Shown: positions 14,056 to 21,690 of the stretch, one piece after another
Position numbering within the stretch: position 1 is the stretch's first letter
Layout: each line of letters starts with the position of its first letter
Source of the DNA: a virus
Virus record (IMG/VR): IMGVR_UViG_3300029893_000503
Span: 1,419 to 41,509 of that record
Direction: 5' to 3' (one strand)
Length of the DNA stretch: 40,091 nt
Position numbers and translations under genes: made by a program
The notes under the pieces: generated by a model
Told to the model about the DNA's origin: nothing
The model's input: only the letters and a program-made list of their open reading frames with translations
Database searches by the model: none

Positions 14056-15465
14056 CTGAACACGCTCAACGTCGAGTACCGCAAGGTCGAGGCGCTGATC
14101 CCCTATGCCCGCAATCCGCGCACGCACACCGACGAGCAGGTGGCCAAGATCGCCGCCAGCATCGTGGAGTACGGCTGGACGAATCCGGTCCTGGTGGATG
14201 GTGACAACGGCATCATCGCCGGTCACGGCCGCATGGCCGCCGCGCGCAAGCTGGGACTCGATGAAGTCCCGGTGATCGAACTTGCTCATCTGTCACCGTC
14301 ACAGAAACGCGCCTACGTCATCTCCGACAATCGGCTGGCGCTCGATGCGGGCTGGAACGAGGAACTGCTGGCGCTGGAATTGGCCGAGCTGTCCGACGCT
14401 GGGTACGACCTTGCACTGACCGGCTTCGATGAGACTGAGATCGAGGCATTGCTCGCCGACGACGGCGTCACCGGTGATGCCGACCAGGACGATGACGCCA
14501 ATGCACCGGACGCGGCCGACGACGTGCCGGAAGCACCCATGGTGCCAGTGTCCCGCACCGGCGATGTCTGGGCCATCGGGCCGCACCGCATGATCTGTGG
14601 CGACGCCACCGATCCGACCGTGGTCGCCGCTCTGATGCAGGGTGACTTGGCACGGCTGTGCTTCACCTCGCCGCCCTACGGCAATCAGCGCGACTACACC
14701 TCCGACGGCATCGCCGACTGGGATGGCCTGATGCGCGGCGTGTTCGCCAAGGTGCCAATGGCGGACGACGGACAGGTGCTGGTCAACCTCGGGCTGATCC
14801 ACCGTGACAACGAAGTCATCCCGTACTGGGACGCGTGGCTCGGCTGGATGCGTACACAAGGCTGGCGGCGCTTCGCGTGGTACGTCTGGGATCAGGGGCC
14901 GGGGATGCCGGGCGACTGGGCGGGCCGCTTCGCGCCGAGCTTCGAGTTCGTTTTCCACTTCAACCGCCAGAGCCGCAAGCCGAACAAGATCGTGCCCTGC
15001 AAGCACGCCGGCCAGGAATCACATCTGCGTGCCGATGGCTCATCCACGGCAATGCGCGGCAAAGATGGCGAGGTCGGCGGCTGGACGCACAAGGGCCAAC
15101 CGACACAGGACACCCGGATTCCTGACTCGGTGATCCGGGTGATGCGCCACAAGGGCAAGATCGGGCAGGACATCGATCACCCAGCCGTATTCCCGGTGGC
15201 GCTGCCAGAGTTCGTGATCGAGGCCTACACCGAGGCCGGTGACATCGTGTTCGAACCCTTCGGCGGCAGCGGGACCACGATGCTGGCTGCACAGCGCACC
15301 GGTCGTGTGTGTCGCAGCGTCGAGATCGCGCCGGAGTATGTGGACGTCGCCATCAAGCGCTTCCAGCAGAACCACCCCGGTGTGCCCGTCACGCTGTTGG
15401 CCACTGTCCAGTCCTTCGACGAGGTGGTCAACGAACGTCTGGCCACCATGGGGGCCGCGCAATGA
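14056..15465 (+). CDS. ParB-like domain / DNA methyltransferase fusion 1 (SPPY type)
   Basis: About 469 residues. The N-terminus (EALIPYARNPRTHTDEQVAKIAAS, IAGHGRMAAARKLG) is a ParB/sulfiredoxin-type domain. The C-terminal methyltransferase has motif IV TSPPYG (SPPY at 14668-14679) and the AdoMet-binding motif FGGSGT (15259-15276) after it, the beta-class order. SPPY is more typical of N4-cytosine enzymes, DPPY of N6-adenine. The start is uncertain: no ATG, GTG or TTG lies between the terminator and the first conserved residues. GAGGAA at 14044-14049 points to CTG 14056 or ATT 14053. TTG 13975 would translate through the terminator. It may protect phage DNA from restriction or modify regulatory sites. 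Confidence 0.85.
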   Translation: MNTLNVEYRKVEALIPYARNPRTHTDEQVAKIAASIVEYGWTNPVLVDGDNGIIAGHGRMAAARKLGLDEVPVIELAHLSPSQKRAYVISDNRLALDAGWNEELLALELAELSDAGYDLALTGFDETEIEALLADDGVTGDADQDDDANAPDAADDVPEAPMVPVSRTGDVWAIGPHRMICGDATDPTVVAALMQGDLARLCFTSPPYGNQRDYTSDGIADWDGLMRGVFAKVPMADDGQVLVNLGLIHRDNEVIPYWDAWLGWMRTQGWRRFAWYVWDQGPGMPGDWAGRFAPSFEFVFHFNRQSRKPNKIVPCKHAGQESHLRADGSSTAMRGKDGEVGGWTHKGQPTQDTRIPDSVIRVMRHKGKIGQDIDHPAVFPVALPEFVIEAYTEAGDIVFEPFGGSGTTMLAAQRTGRVCRSVEIAPEYVDVAIKRFQQNHPGVPVTLLATVQSFDEVVNERLATMGAAQ

Positions 15466-16730
15466 CCGCCTCCTGGTTTGCCGACAAGATCGAGCAATGG
15501 CCGACAGCCAAGCTGCTGCCCTATGCCCGCAACGCACGCACCCATTCAGACGATCAGGTGGCGCAGATCGCTGCGTCGATTGCCGAATTCGGCTTCACCA
15601 ACCCGATCCTGGCAGGCAGCGATGGCGTCATCGTCGCCGGGCACGGGCGGCTGGCCGCTGCACAGAAACTCGGATTGGAAGTGGTGCCGGTGGTCGTGCT
15701 CGATCACCTGACGCCGACCCAGCGCCGAGCACTGGTCATCGCGGACAACCGCATCGCTGAAAACGCCGGGTGGGACGACGCGATGCTGCGCATCGAGATC
15801 GCTGCCCTGCAGGACGACAACTTTGACCTGTCGCTCACCGGCTTCGATGCCGACGCGTTGGCCGAGTTGATGGCTGGCGACGAGCCAGATGCTGAGGGCG
15901 AAACCGACGACGATGCTGTGCCCGAGATCAGTGAGAGGCCAATTTCACGCCCGGGTGACGTTTGGCTACTCGGCGGTCACCGCCTGCTGTGCGGTGACTC
16001 CACCGTGGCCGAAAGCTACGACCGGGTTCTCAACGGCGATCCGGTGGACATGGTCTTCACCGACCCACCGTACAACGTGAACTACGCCAACAGCGCCAAG
16101 GACAAGATGCGCGGCAAGGATCGCGCGATCCTGAACGACAACCTCGGTGACGGCTTTTACGACTTCCTGCTGGCGGCTTTGACGCCAACCATTGCGCACT
16201 GCCGGGGCGGGATCTACGTGGCGATGTCCTCCAGTGAACTCGACGTGCTGCAGGCCGCATTCCGTGCTGCCGGTGGCAAGTGGTCGACGTTCATCATCTG
16301 GGCCAAGAACACCTTTACGCTGGGTCGTGCCGACTACCAGCGCCAATATGAGCCGATCCTCTACGGCTGGCCCGAAGGCGCGCAACGTCACTGGTGTGGC
16401 GACCGCGATCAGGGCGACGTCTGGCACATCAAGAAGCCGCAGAAGAACGACCTGCACCCGACCATGAAGCCGGTGGAGCTGGTTGAGCGCGCGATCCGCA
16501 ATTCGAGCCGACCCGGCAACGTGGTGCTCGACCCCTTTGGCGGTTCCGGCACGACGCTGATCGCCGCCGAGAAGTCAGGGCGGTTGGCGCGGCTGATCGA
16601 ACTCGATCCGAAGTACGTGGATGTAATCGTGCGCCGCTGGCAGGACTGGACAGGCAAGCAGGCCACCCGAGAGTCGGATGGCGTGTTGTTCGATCAGGCG
16701 ACCAGCGATTCCTCGACGATCTCGCAGTGA
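15462..16730 (+). CDS. ParB-like domain / DNA methyltransferase fusion 2 (DPPY type)
   Basis: 422 residues from ATG 15462, overlapping the previous stop (ATGA). The N-terminus repeats the ParB-like domain of its neighbour (LLPYARNARTHSDDQVAQIAAS, VAGHGRLAAAQKLG), so the two genes are tandem paralogues. Motif IV is DPPY (16062-16073) and motif I FGGSGT (16536-16553), again beta-class order. DPPY predicts N6-adenine methylation. The segment between the motifs differs from fusion 1, so a different target site is likely. The 3' end overlaps the convergent gene at 16694-17062 by 37 bases. No cognate restriction endonuclease gene is seen. Confidence 0.88.
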   Translation: MTASWFADKIEQWPTAKLLPYARNARTHSDDQVAQIAASIAEFGFTNPILAGSDGVIVAGHGRLAAAQKLGLEVVPVVVLDHLTPTQRRALVIADNRIAENAGWDDAMLRIEIAALQDDNFDLSLTGFDADALAELMAGDEPDAEGETDDDAVPEISERPISRPGDVWLLGGHRLLCGDSTVAESYDRVLNGDPVDMVFTDPPYNVNYANSAKDKMRGKDRAILNDNLGDGFYDFLLAALTPTIAHCRGGIYVAMSSSELDVLQAAFRAAGGKWSTFIIWAKNTFTLGRADYQRQYEPILYGWPEGAQRHWCGDRDQGDVWHIKKPQKNDLHPTMKPVELVERAIRNSSRPGNVVLDPFGGSGTTLIAAEKSGRLARLIELDPKYVDVIVRRWQDWTGKQATRESDGVLFDQATSDSSTISQ

Positions 16731-17062
16731 ATCACGAAGCCCGTCAGGTAAGGCAGGCCGCGCGGGATGCCGAACTGCTTGCTGGTCTGGCGGCCAATCG
16801 TCCAGCCCATCCAGCGTTGGGTGGCGGCGTTGATCGCGTCCGCCAGGCCCTTGCCCTCGTAAAGCCCGTTCTCGACGTCGTCGGCAAAGTGGCGCCCGTG
16901 GCGGCTGTCAAGGAAGACTCGAACCGATTCGAGGGGTTGGCTGGTGGCGTCCGAGATGGCAGCCATCGCCAGGGGCCATCCGACGCTGGCATGCTCGTTC
17001 ATCGTGCCCCAGAAGCCCCATTCTTCGTTCTGGGTGGCAGGGATTTGGTTGGTGGCGTTCAT
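16694..17062 (-). CDS. Conserved phage protein of unknown function (122 residues)
   Basis: Leftward gene from ATG 17062. Sequence features WGFWGTMNEHASVGWPLAMAAIS, VRVFLDSRHGRHFADDV and RWMGWTIGRQTSKQFGIPRG match a small protein I remember as widely shared among proteobacterial prophages and integrative elements, always without a function. No membrane segment. Convergent with and overlapping methyltransferase 2 by 37 bases. A copy of the 28-bp leader module ends 38 bases before its start, and a conserved frame through the module stops at the ATGA over this start codon. Confidence 0.78.
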   Translation of the reverse strand: MNATNQIPATQNEEWGFWGTMNEHASVGWPLAMAAISDATSQPLESVRVFLDSRHGRHFADDVENGLYEGKGLADAINAATQRWMGWTIGRQTSKQFGIPRGLPYLTGFVIHCEIVEESLVA

Positions 17063-17100
17063 CGTTGGCTCCTTGGGGTGATCGTTGCGACACCCGTAGT

Positions 17101-17128
17101 AACGCGCTGTTCGATTGAGAAGCCAAGC
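17101..17128 (-). repeat. 28-bp leader module, copy 1
   Basis: Upstream of the 122-residue leftward gene, 38 bases from its ATG. Shares AACGCGCTGTTC and GAAGCCAAGC (plus strand) with copies 2 and 3. The LGF frame through it (CTT at 17127) stays open for 22 codons and ends in the ATGA at 17062-17059. The 17063-17158 gap holds only this module and its flanks. Confidence 0.7.
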
Positions 17129-17158
17129 GTGTCTTGGCCTCTTTCTCGATCTTTCTGA

Positions 17159-17680
17159 TCAGGCAATCCGATAGATCCGCTCACCACCCGGGGCCTTGTC
17201 CGAGACGATGGCCAGGCCGAGCTTCTTCTTGAAGGCTCCGGCAAAGGTGCCGCGCACCGTGTGCGCCTGCCAGCCGGTGGCCATGCAGATCTGGGCAATC
17301 GTGGCGCCCTCGGGGCGTTGCAGCATCCGGATGACTTCCGCCTGCTTGCTGTTCTCGCGGGTGCGCGGCTTGGCCTGCTCAGTGGTCGCGTCCTTGGCCC
17401 ACTCGGCCTCGGCTGCAGACACGGCGGCCTCGATCTCGGGATCGGTATCCAGGGGCGCCAGTACGGGTCGAGCGCGACCCATCGCATCGTAGCCCTCGGC
17501 AGCGACAAACCAGTCGGTGCCGTCGGTGGTGATTAGGGCGCGGTTGAACAGGCCATCGAGCACCTTCTTGCGTGCGCCGCCTTTGATGTTGTCGGGGAAC
17601 CAGTCGATCTTGCCGCCGGTATGTTCGAGGGCGTAGGCCAGGATCGCGTGCTGGGCCGGGGTCAGTTGGGTGGTGTTCAT
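17159..17680 (-). CDS. DUF3489-like protein
   Basis: 173 residues from ATG 17680. The N-terminal half (MNTTQLTPAQHAILAYALEHTGGK ... NIKGGARKKVLDGLFNRALI) and the C-terminal half (ENSKQAEVIRMLQRPEGATIAQICMATGW, HTVRGTFAGAFKKKLGL) are both winged-helix-like. The C-terminal half is the signature of DUF3489, common in mobile elements and probably DNA-binding. A strong GAGGAG ribosome site is present. The leader module upstream (17720-17747) reads in frame into this gene without a stop, unlike the other three copies; the ATG was kept because family members start near here. Confidence 0.85.
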   Translation of the reverse strand: MNTTQLTPAQHAILAYALEHTGGKIDWFPDNIKGGARKKVLDGLFNRALITTDGTDWFVAAEGYDAMGRARPVLAPLDTDPEIEAAVSAAEAEWAKDATTEQAKPRTRENSKQAEVIRMLQRPEGATIAQICMATGWQAHTVRGTFAGAFKKKLGLAIVSDKAPGGERIYRIA

Positions 17681-17719
17681 GTGCAGCTCCTCTGGAGTGG
17701 TTGATGGCGTGACCTGATG

Positions 17720-17747
17720 AACGCGCTGTTCGGGAGTGAAGCCAAGC
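17720..17747 (-). repeat. 28-bp leader module, copy 2
   Basis: Upstream of the DUF3489-like gene with 39 bases between module and ATG, one more than the other copies. This extra base puts the LGFTPEQRV frame in phase with the ATG instead of ending in an ATGA. The flanking sequence GAGAAAGAAGCAGAAGACG (minus strand) is also close to that of copy 1. Confidence 0.7.
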
Positions 17748-17763
17748 GTCTTCTGCTTCTTTC

Positions 17764-17952
17764 TCAGTCCTGTTTGGCGGCTTGCTGGCCCGCCTCATAG
17801 GCGGCGATCAGGGCGCTCTTGACGCCCCAGACGCTGACCTCGTGGAAGTCCAGGCGATCGCTGTTGCGGGTCTCCAGGGTGTCGATGAACAGGTGGTCCA
17901 GCGCGATTTGCTGCAGCAGGTTTTCCAGGGCTTTGTCGGTTTGCTTGGTCAT
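17764..17952 (-). CDS. DUF6900-like small protein
   Basis: 62 residues from ATG 17952. LLQQIALDHLFIDTLETRNSDRLDFHEVSVWGVKSALIAAYEAGQQAA covers almost the whole length of the DUF6900 family as I know it. Function unknown. AGGAGA lies 6 bases before the start. It is the promoter-proximal member of the leftward trio; copy 3 of the leader module precedes it by 38 bases with the conserved frame ending in the ATGA over its start. Confidence 0.85.
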   Translation of the reverse strand: MTKQTDKALENLLQQIALDHLFIDTLETRNSDRLDFHEVSVWGVKSALIAAYEAGQQAAKQD

Positions 17953-17990
17953 GTGCGTCTCCTGACGGCGTCGTTGATGGTGATGCCATG

Positions 17991-18018
17991 AACGCGCTGT
18001 TCCAGATGGAAGCCAAGC
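17991..18018 (-). repeat. 28-bp leader module, copy 3
   Basis: Upstream of the DUF6900-like gene. Minus-strand frame LGFHLEQRVHGITINDAVR is open to the ATGA at the start codon but has no upstream ATG, GTG or TTG: an in-frame TGA lies nine codons before it. This argues that here the conserved element acts as DNA or RNA rather than as the end of a translated gene. The 17953-18070 gap must also contain the divergent signals for the terminase operon; none is obvious. Confidence 0.7.
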
Positions 18019-18070
18019 TCAATCCAGAGGAATGACGATCAAATGATTGAAGGAGCCGCCGGTTCTCACC

Positions 18071-18607
18071 ATGGGCATTTCGATACGCGCATACGCCCGG
18101 CACCGCGGCGTGACCGACACCGCTGTTCACAAGGCGATTCGAGCCGGGCGCATCACGCCGGAACCTGACGGAACCATCGATGCCGACCGGGCGGATCGCG
18201 AGTGGGCGCGCAACTCGGATGTGCCCAAGGCAGGCACTCGTGCCAAGGCGGCCAAAGTGGTCGTGCCGGAGACCGGAACACCGTCGAGCGACGGGCCTGC
18301 TGCCTTGCCTACTGGTGGCACTTCGTTGCTGCAGGCACGCACGGTCAACGAAGTGGTCAAGGCGCAAACCAACAAGGTGCGACTGGCCCGCCTAAAAGGA
18401 GAGCTGGTCGATCGGCCACAGGCCATTGCGCATGTGTTCAAGCTGGCGCGCTCCGAGCGCGATGCGTGGCTTAACTGGCCCGCGCGCATTTCGGCGCAGA
18501 TGGCTGCCAGGCTCGATGTCGATCCGCACGCCATGCACGTGGCACTGGAGGCCGCAGTGCGCGAGCACCTGCAAGAGCTGGGCGAACTGCGCCCTCGAGT
18601 GGACTGA
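18071..18607 (+). CDS. Terminase small subunit-like DNA-binding protein
   Basis: 178 residues from ATG 18071. Residues 1-45 (GISIRAYARHRGVTDTAVHKAIRAGRIT) form the helix-turn-helix of Nu1-type small terminase subunits, which bind the cos/pac site. The C-terminal half is helical (RLARLKGELVDRPQAIAHVFKLARSERDAWLNWPARI), as expected for the large-subunit contact. The only good ribosome motif, GAAGGAG at 18049-18055, is 15 bases from ATG 18071. TTG 18047 is open in frame but overlaps the motif. The stop overlaps the large-subunit ATG by one base. The call rests on domain pattern plus position. Confidence 0.85.
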   Translation: MGISIRAYARHRGVTDTAVHKAIRAGRITPEPDGTIDADRADREWARNSDVPKAGTRAKAAKVVVPETGTPSSDGPAALPTGGTSLLQARTVNEVVKAQTNKVRLARLKGELVDRPQAIAHVFKLARSERDAWLNWPARISAQMAARLDVDPHAMHVALEAAVREHLQELGELRPRVD

Positions 18608-20568
18608 TGCTAGACGTGGACTACGAAGGCGCGGCGGAAATCGAGCGCGCTTGGCGCGAAGGACTGACGCCGGACCCATTGCTGACCGTGTCCGAATGGT
18701 CGGATCGGCACCGGATGCTTTCCAGCAAGGCGTCCGCCGAGCCGGGACGCTGGCGCACCAGTCGCACGCCGTACCTGAAGGCGATCATGGACTGCCTGTC
18801 TCCGACCTCGCCGGTCGAGCGCGTGGTGTTCATGAAGGCCGCTCAGCTTGGCGCGACCGAGATGGGCTCGAACTGGATCGGCTACGTGATCCACCACGCG
18901 CCAGGTCCAATGATGGCGGTCTGGCCGACAGTGGAGATGGCCAAGCGCAACTCCAAGCAGCGGATCGACCCCCTGATCGAGGAGTCGGGTGTTCTGGCCG
19001 AGTTGATTGCCCCGGCCAGGAGCCGGGACTCCGGCAACACCATTCTCGCGAAGGAGTTCCGGGGTGGCGTCCTGGTCATGACCGGTGCCAACAGCGCGGT
19101 CGGACTGAGGTCGATGCCTGTCCGATACCTGTTCCTCGATGAGGTGGATGGCTATCCTCTGGACGTCGAGGGCGAAGGCGATGCGATTTCACTGGCCGAG
19201 GCACGCACGCGCACCTTTGCCCGGCGCAAGATCTTCATCGTCTCGACGCCGACGATCTCTGGGGCGAGCGCCATCGAACGCGAATATGAGTCATCCGATC
19301 AGCGCCGCTACTTTGTGCCATGCCCGCATTGCTCGCATCGCCAGTGGCTGCGCTTCGAACAATTGCGATGGGAGAAAGGCCAGCCGGAGAGCGCCGCCTA
19401 TGTCTGCGAGTCCTGCGACGCACCGATTTCGGAGCATCACAAGACCTGGATGTTGGAACACGGCGAGTGGCGCGCACTGGCCCCAGAGAACGGAGCCAAG
19501 ACCGCAGGCTTCCATTTGTCGTCGCTCTACAGCCCGGTGGGCTGGCGCAGTTGGCGCGAAATCGCCGTCGCGTGGGAACTGGCCGTGAGCAAGGAGTCAG
19601 GATCGGCGGCGGCCATCAAGACGTTCAAGAACACGGAACTGGGTGAGACCTGGGTCGAGGAAGGTGAAGCACCGGATTGGCAGCGTCTTGTCGAGCGACG
19701 CGAGGACTACCCGGTCGGATCGATCCCTCCCGGTGGGCTGCTCCTGGTGGGTGGCGCCGATGTACAGAAGGACCGCATCGAGGCTTCGATTTGGGCCTTC
19801 GGGCGCGGCAAGGAATCCTGGCTGGTCGAGCATCGCGTGTTGATGGGCGATACGGCCCGCGACGCGGTTTGGAAACAACTGGCGGATCTGCTCGCGGAGA
19901 ACTGGACGCATGCATCCGGCGCGGCACTGCCGCTGGCACGGTTTGCCGTGGACACGGGGTTTGCCACCCAAGAGGCCTATTCCTTCGTGCGGGCCAGTCG
20001 GGACCCGCGTGTCATGGCGGTCAAAGGCGTCGCGCGCGGTGCAGCTCTGATCGGGACGCCCACCGCCGTGGATATCTCGAAGGGTGGCAAGAAGCTGCGT
20101 CGAGGCATCAAGGTGTTCTCGGTCGCGGTCGGCATTGCCAAGCTCGAGCTCTACAACAACCTGCGCAAATCGGCAGATGTGGCCGAAGACGGCATCACCG
20201 CGATCTATCCAGCCGGATTCATCCATCTGCCCCACGTAGATGCTGAGTTCATCCAGCAGCTCTGCGCAGAACAGCTCATCACCCGCCGCGACCGGAATGG
20301 CTTTCCCATCCGGGAGTGGCAAAAGATGCGAGAGCGCAACGAAGCACTGGACTGCTACGTCTATGCACGCGCCGCTGCTTCGGCGGCGGGACTGGATCGC
20401 TTCGACGAACGTCATTGGCGCGAGCTGGAGCGACAGCTGGGGATGGACGATCCACCCGACCCCACCACTACGACAACGACTGACGAGGCCACCCAACGCG
20501 GTGGCCTCGCTGCTTCTGGGCCAGGTCGCCGCGCACGCCAGTTGGTGCGCAGCCGTTGGCTCTCCTGA
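18607..20568 (+). CDS. Terminase large subunit (GpA family)
   Basis: 653 residues. ATPase: Walker A-like KAAQLGATE at about 77-85 and Walker B LFLDEVD (Asp178, Glu179). A CxxC pair at 239/242 and a second at 267/270 make the zinc-binding segment seen in GpA proteins. The nuclease domain opens with GGADVQKDRIE (Asp385). The C-terminal tail ends RRARQLVRSRWLS as in relatives. It is the DNA-packaging motor and cuts the concatemer; GpA relatives are cos-type, so a cos site should exist, though I could not locate it. A 10-bp perfect hairpin (20484-20493 / 20500-20509) lies in the codons for the Thr-rich linker. Confidence 0.95.
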   Translation: MLDVDYEGAAEIERAWREGLTPDPLLTVSEWSDRHRMLSSKASAEPGRWRTSRTPYLKAIMDCLSPTSPVERVVFMKAAQLGATEMGSNWIGYVIHHAPGPMMAVWPTVEMAKRNSKQRIDPLIEESGVLAELIAPARSRDSGNTILAKEFRGGVLVMTGANSAVGLRSMPVRYLFLDEVDGYPLDVEGEGDAISLAEARTRTFARRKIFIVSTPTISGASAIEREYESSDQRRYFVPCPHCSHRQWLRFEQLRWEKGQPESAAYVCESCDAPISEHHKTWMLEHGEWRALAPENGAKTAGFHLSSLYSPVGWRSWREIAVAWELAVSKESGSAAAIKTFKNTELGETWVEEGEAPDWQRLVERREDYPVGSIPPGGLLLVGGADVQKDRIEASIWAFGRGKESWLVEHRVLMGDTARDAVWKQLADLLAENWTHASGAALPLARFAVDTGFATQEAYSFVRASRDPRVMAVKGVARGAALIGTPTAVDISKGGKKLRRGIKVFSVAVGIAKLELYNNLRKSADVAEDGITAIYPAGFIHLPHVDAEFIQQLCAEQLITRRDRNGFPIREWQKMRERNEALDCYVYARAAASAAGLDRFDERHWRELERQLGMDDPPDPTTTTTTDEATQRGGLAASGPGRRARQLVRSRWLS

Positions 20569-20585
20569 ACGAAGAAGGACATCCC

Positions 20586-21077
20586 ATGAGTTTGCAGACC
20601 CGTATCGAGAGCCTGGTGATTCGCATCGCACAGGAGTTCAACACGCTCAACAGCAAGACCGGCACGCTGGCGAGCCTGACAACCACCGACAAGTCGAGTC
20701 TGGTGGCGGCCATCAACGAGCTCCAGTCCGCCGTTCTCAGCGGTACCGGCATCGACGACGCCAACGTGGCGCTGACCACGACCTACTCATCGTCGAAGAT
20801 CGTCACGCTGCTGGACACCCTCAAGGCCGAGATTCTTGGTGGTGCCGATGCTGCCTATGACACCTTGGTCGAGATCCAGCAGTTACTCCAGGACGGAACC
20901 AGCGGCCTCGATGCGCTGCTTGCCGCCGTCAACAACCGCGTGCGCTTCGATGCTGCGCAGACGCTGACAGTGATCGAGCAACAGCAGGCGCGCGAGAACA
21001 TCGGAGCGATTGCACTCAGCGCTATCGGGGACGCCGACACTGACTTCGTGGCGGTGTTCGAAGGAGCACTGGTCTGA
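20586..21077 (+). CDS. Fibre-like virion protein A
   Basis: 163 residues from ATG 20586, with GAAGGAC a few bases upstream. It starts MSLQTRIESLVIRIAQEF and contains helical repeats. It ends with FDAAQTLTVIEQQQARENIGA, a motif common in trimeric phage fibres just before a head or knob. The next gene begins with a similar peptide, MSLSDRIASLAARIGIEV, so the N-termini probably share an attachment function. Its position between terminase and the gpW-like joiner is unusual for a tail fibre and suggests a head- or neck-attached fibre. Function inferred from sequence pattern only. Confidence 0.6.
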   Translation: MSLQTRIESLVIRIAQEFNTLNSKTGTLASLTTTDKSSLVAAINELQSAVLSGTGIDDANVALTTTYSSSKIVTLLDTLKAEILGGADAAYDTLVEIQQLLQDGTSGLDALLAAVNNRVRFDAAQTLTVIEQQQARENIGAIALSAIGDADTDFVAVFEGALV

Positions 21078-21469
21078 TGTCGCTTTCCGACCGTATCGCA
21101 TCCCTCGCCGCGCGCATTGGCATCGAAGTTAAAAACAAGATCGATGGCTCGCATCCGGGTCTCGCACGCGTGTGGGTGAGCTTCGGCTACGTCAATAGCC
21201 AGATGGTGATGCACAGCACTCGCAACGTGATGAGCGTGGAACGCCTGGCGACCGGTCGCTATCGCGTCCATTTCACCCAGCCGATGCCGGACACGAACTA
21301 CGCCTGGATTGCGCTGGCCCGCAGTAGCACCGACAACGGCACGCAACGCATCGCCATCGCGCGTGCCACCGCCGACCAGAAAACCACCGAATACGTTGAT
21401 GTCGCCTGCGCCACGATGGCGACGTCGTTTGCCGACTCCACCGAGATCAACCTGGTGGTGTATCGCTGA
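21077..21469 (+). CDS. Fibre-like virion protein B with beta-rich C-terminal module
   Basis: 130 residues; ATG overlaps the previous stop (TGATG). After the shared N-terminal motif (MSLSDRIASLAARIG) comes a beta-rich domain, ARVWVSFGYVN ... MSVERLATGRYRVHFTQPMPDTNYAWIALA, resembling the C-terminal receptor or knob module found at the end of many tail-fibre proteins. With protein A it looks like a split fibre, one supplying the shaft and the other the tip. No enzyme motif is seen. Confidence 0.62.
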   Translation: MSLSDRIASLAARIGIEVKNKIDGSHPGLARVWVSFGYVNSQMVMHSTRNVMSVERLATGRYRVHFTQPMPDTNYAWIALARSSTDNGTQRIAIARATADQKTTEYVDVACATMATSFADSTEINLVVYR

Positions 21470-21690
21470 TGGCCTACACGCAATCCCAACTCGATGCGCT
21501 CGAAGCCGCACTGGCCAAGGGCGAGCGCCGCGTTAGCTTCGGCGACAAGACCATCGAATACCGAACCGTCGAGGAGCTGGCTGCCGCCATTCGCGAGGTC
21601 AAGCGCGGTCTGTTCGATGACGCCGTCGCCACCGGTCTCTGGCCGGGAGCTCCGCGCCAGATCCGCGTCACGACCCGGAAGGCCACCTGA
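21469..21690 (+). CDS. gpW-like head-tail joining protein
   Basis: 73 residues, starting at ATG 21469 over the previous stop and ending over the portal start. YTQSQLDALEAALAKGERRVSFGDKTIEYRTVEELAAAIREVKRGL has the helix-hairpin-helix layout of lambda gpW, the small connector that enters the portal channel after packaging. The length is normal for the family. Confidence 0.85.
   Translation: MAYTQSQLDALEAALAKGERRVSFGDKTIEYRTVEELAAAIREVKRGLFDDAVATGLWPGAPRQIRVTTRKAT

Noticed and set aside
17988-18035. Tiny plus-strand peptide MNALFQMEAKLNPEE over leader copy 3
   Set aside because: The same plus frame is not preserved as a usable gene in copy 1, which begins after in-frame stops, so the conservation is better explained by the minus strand.
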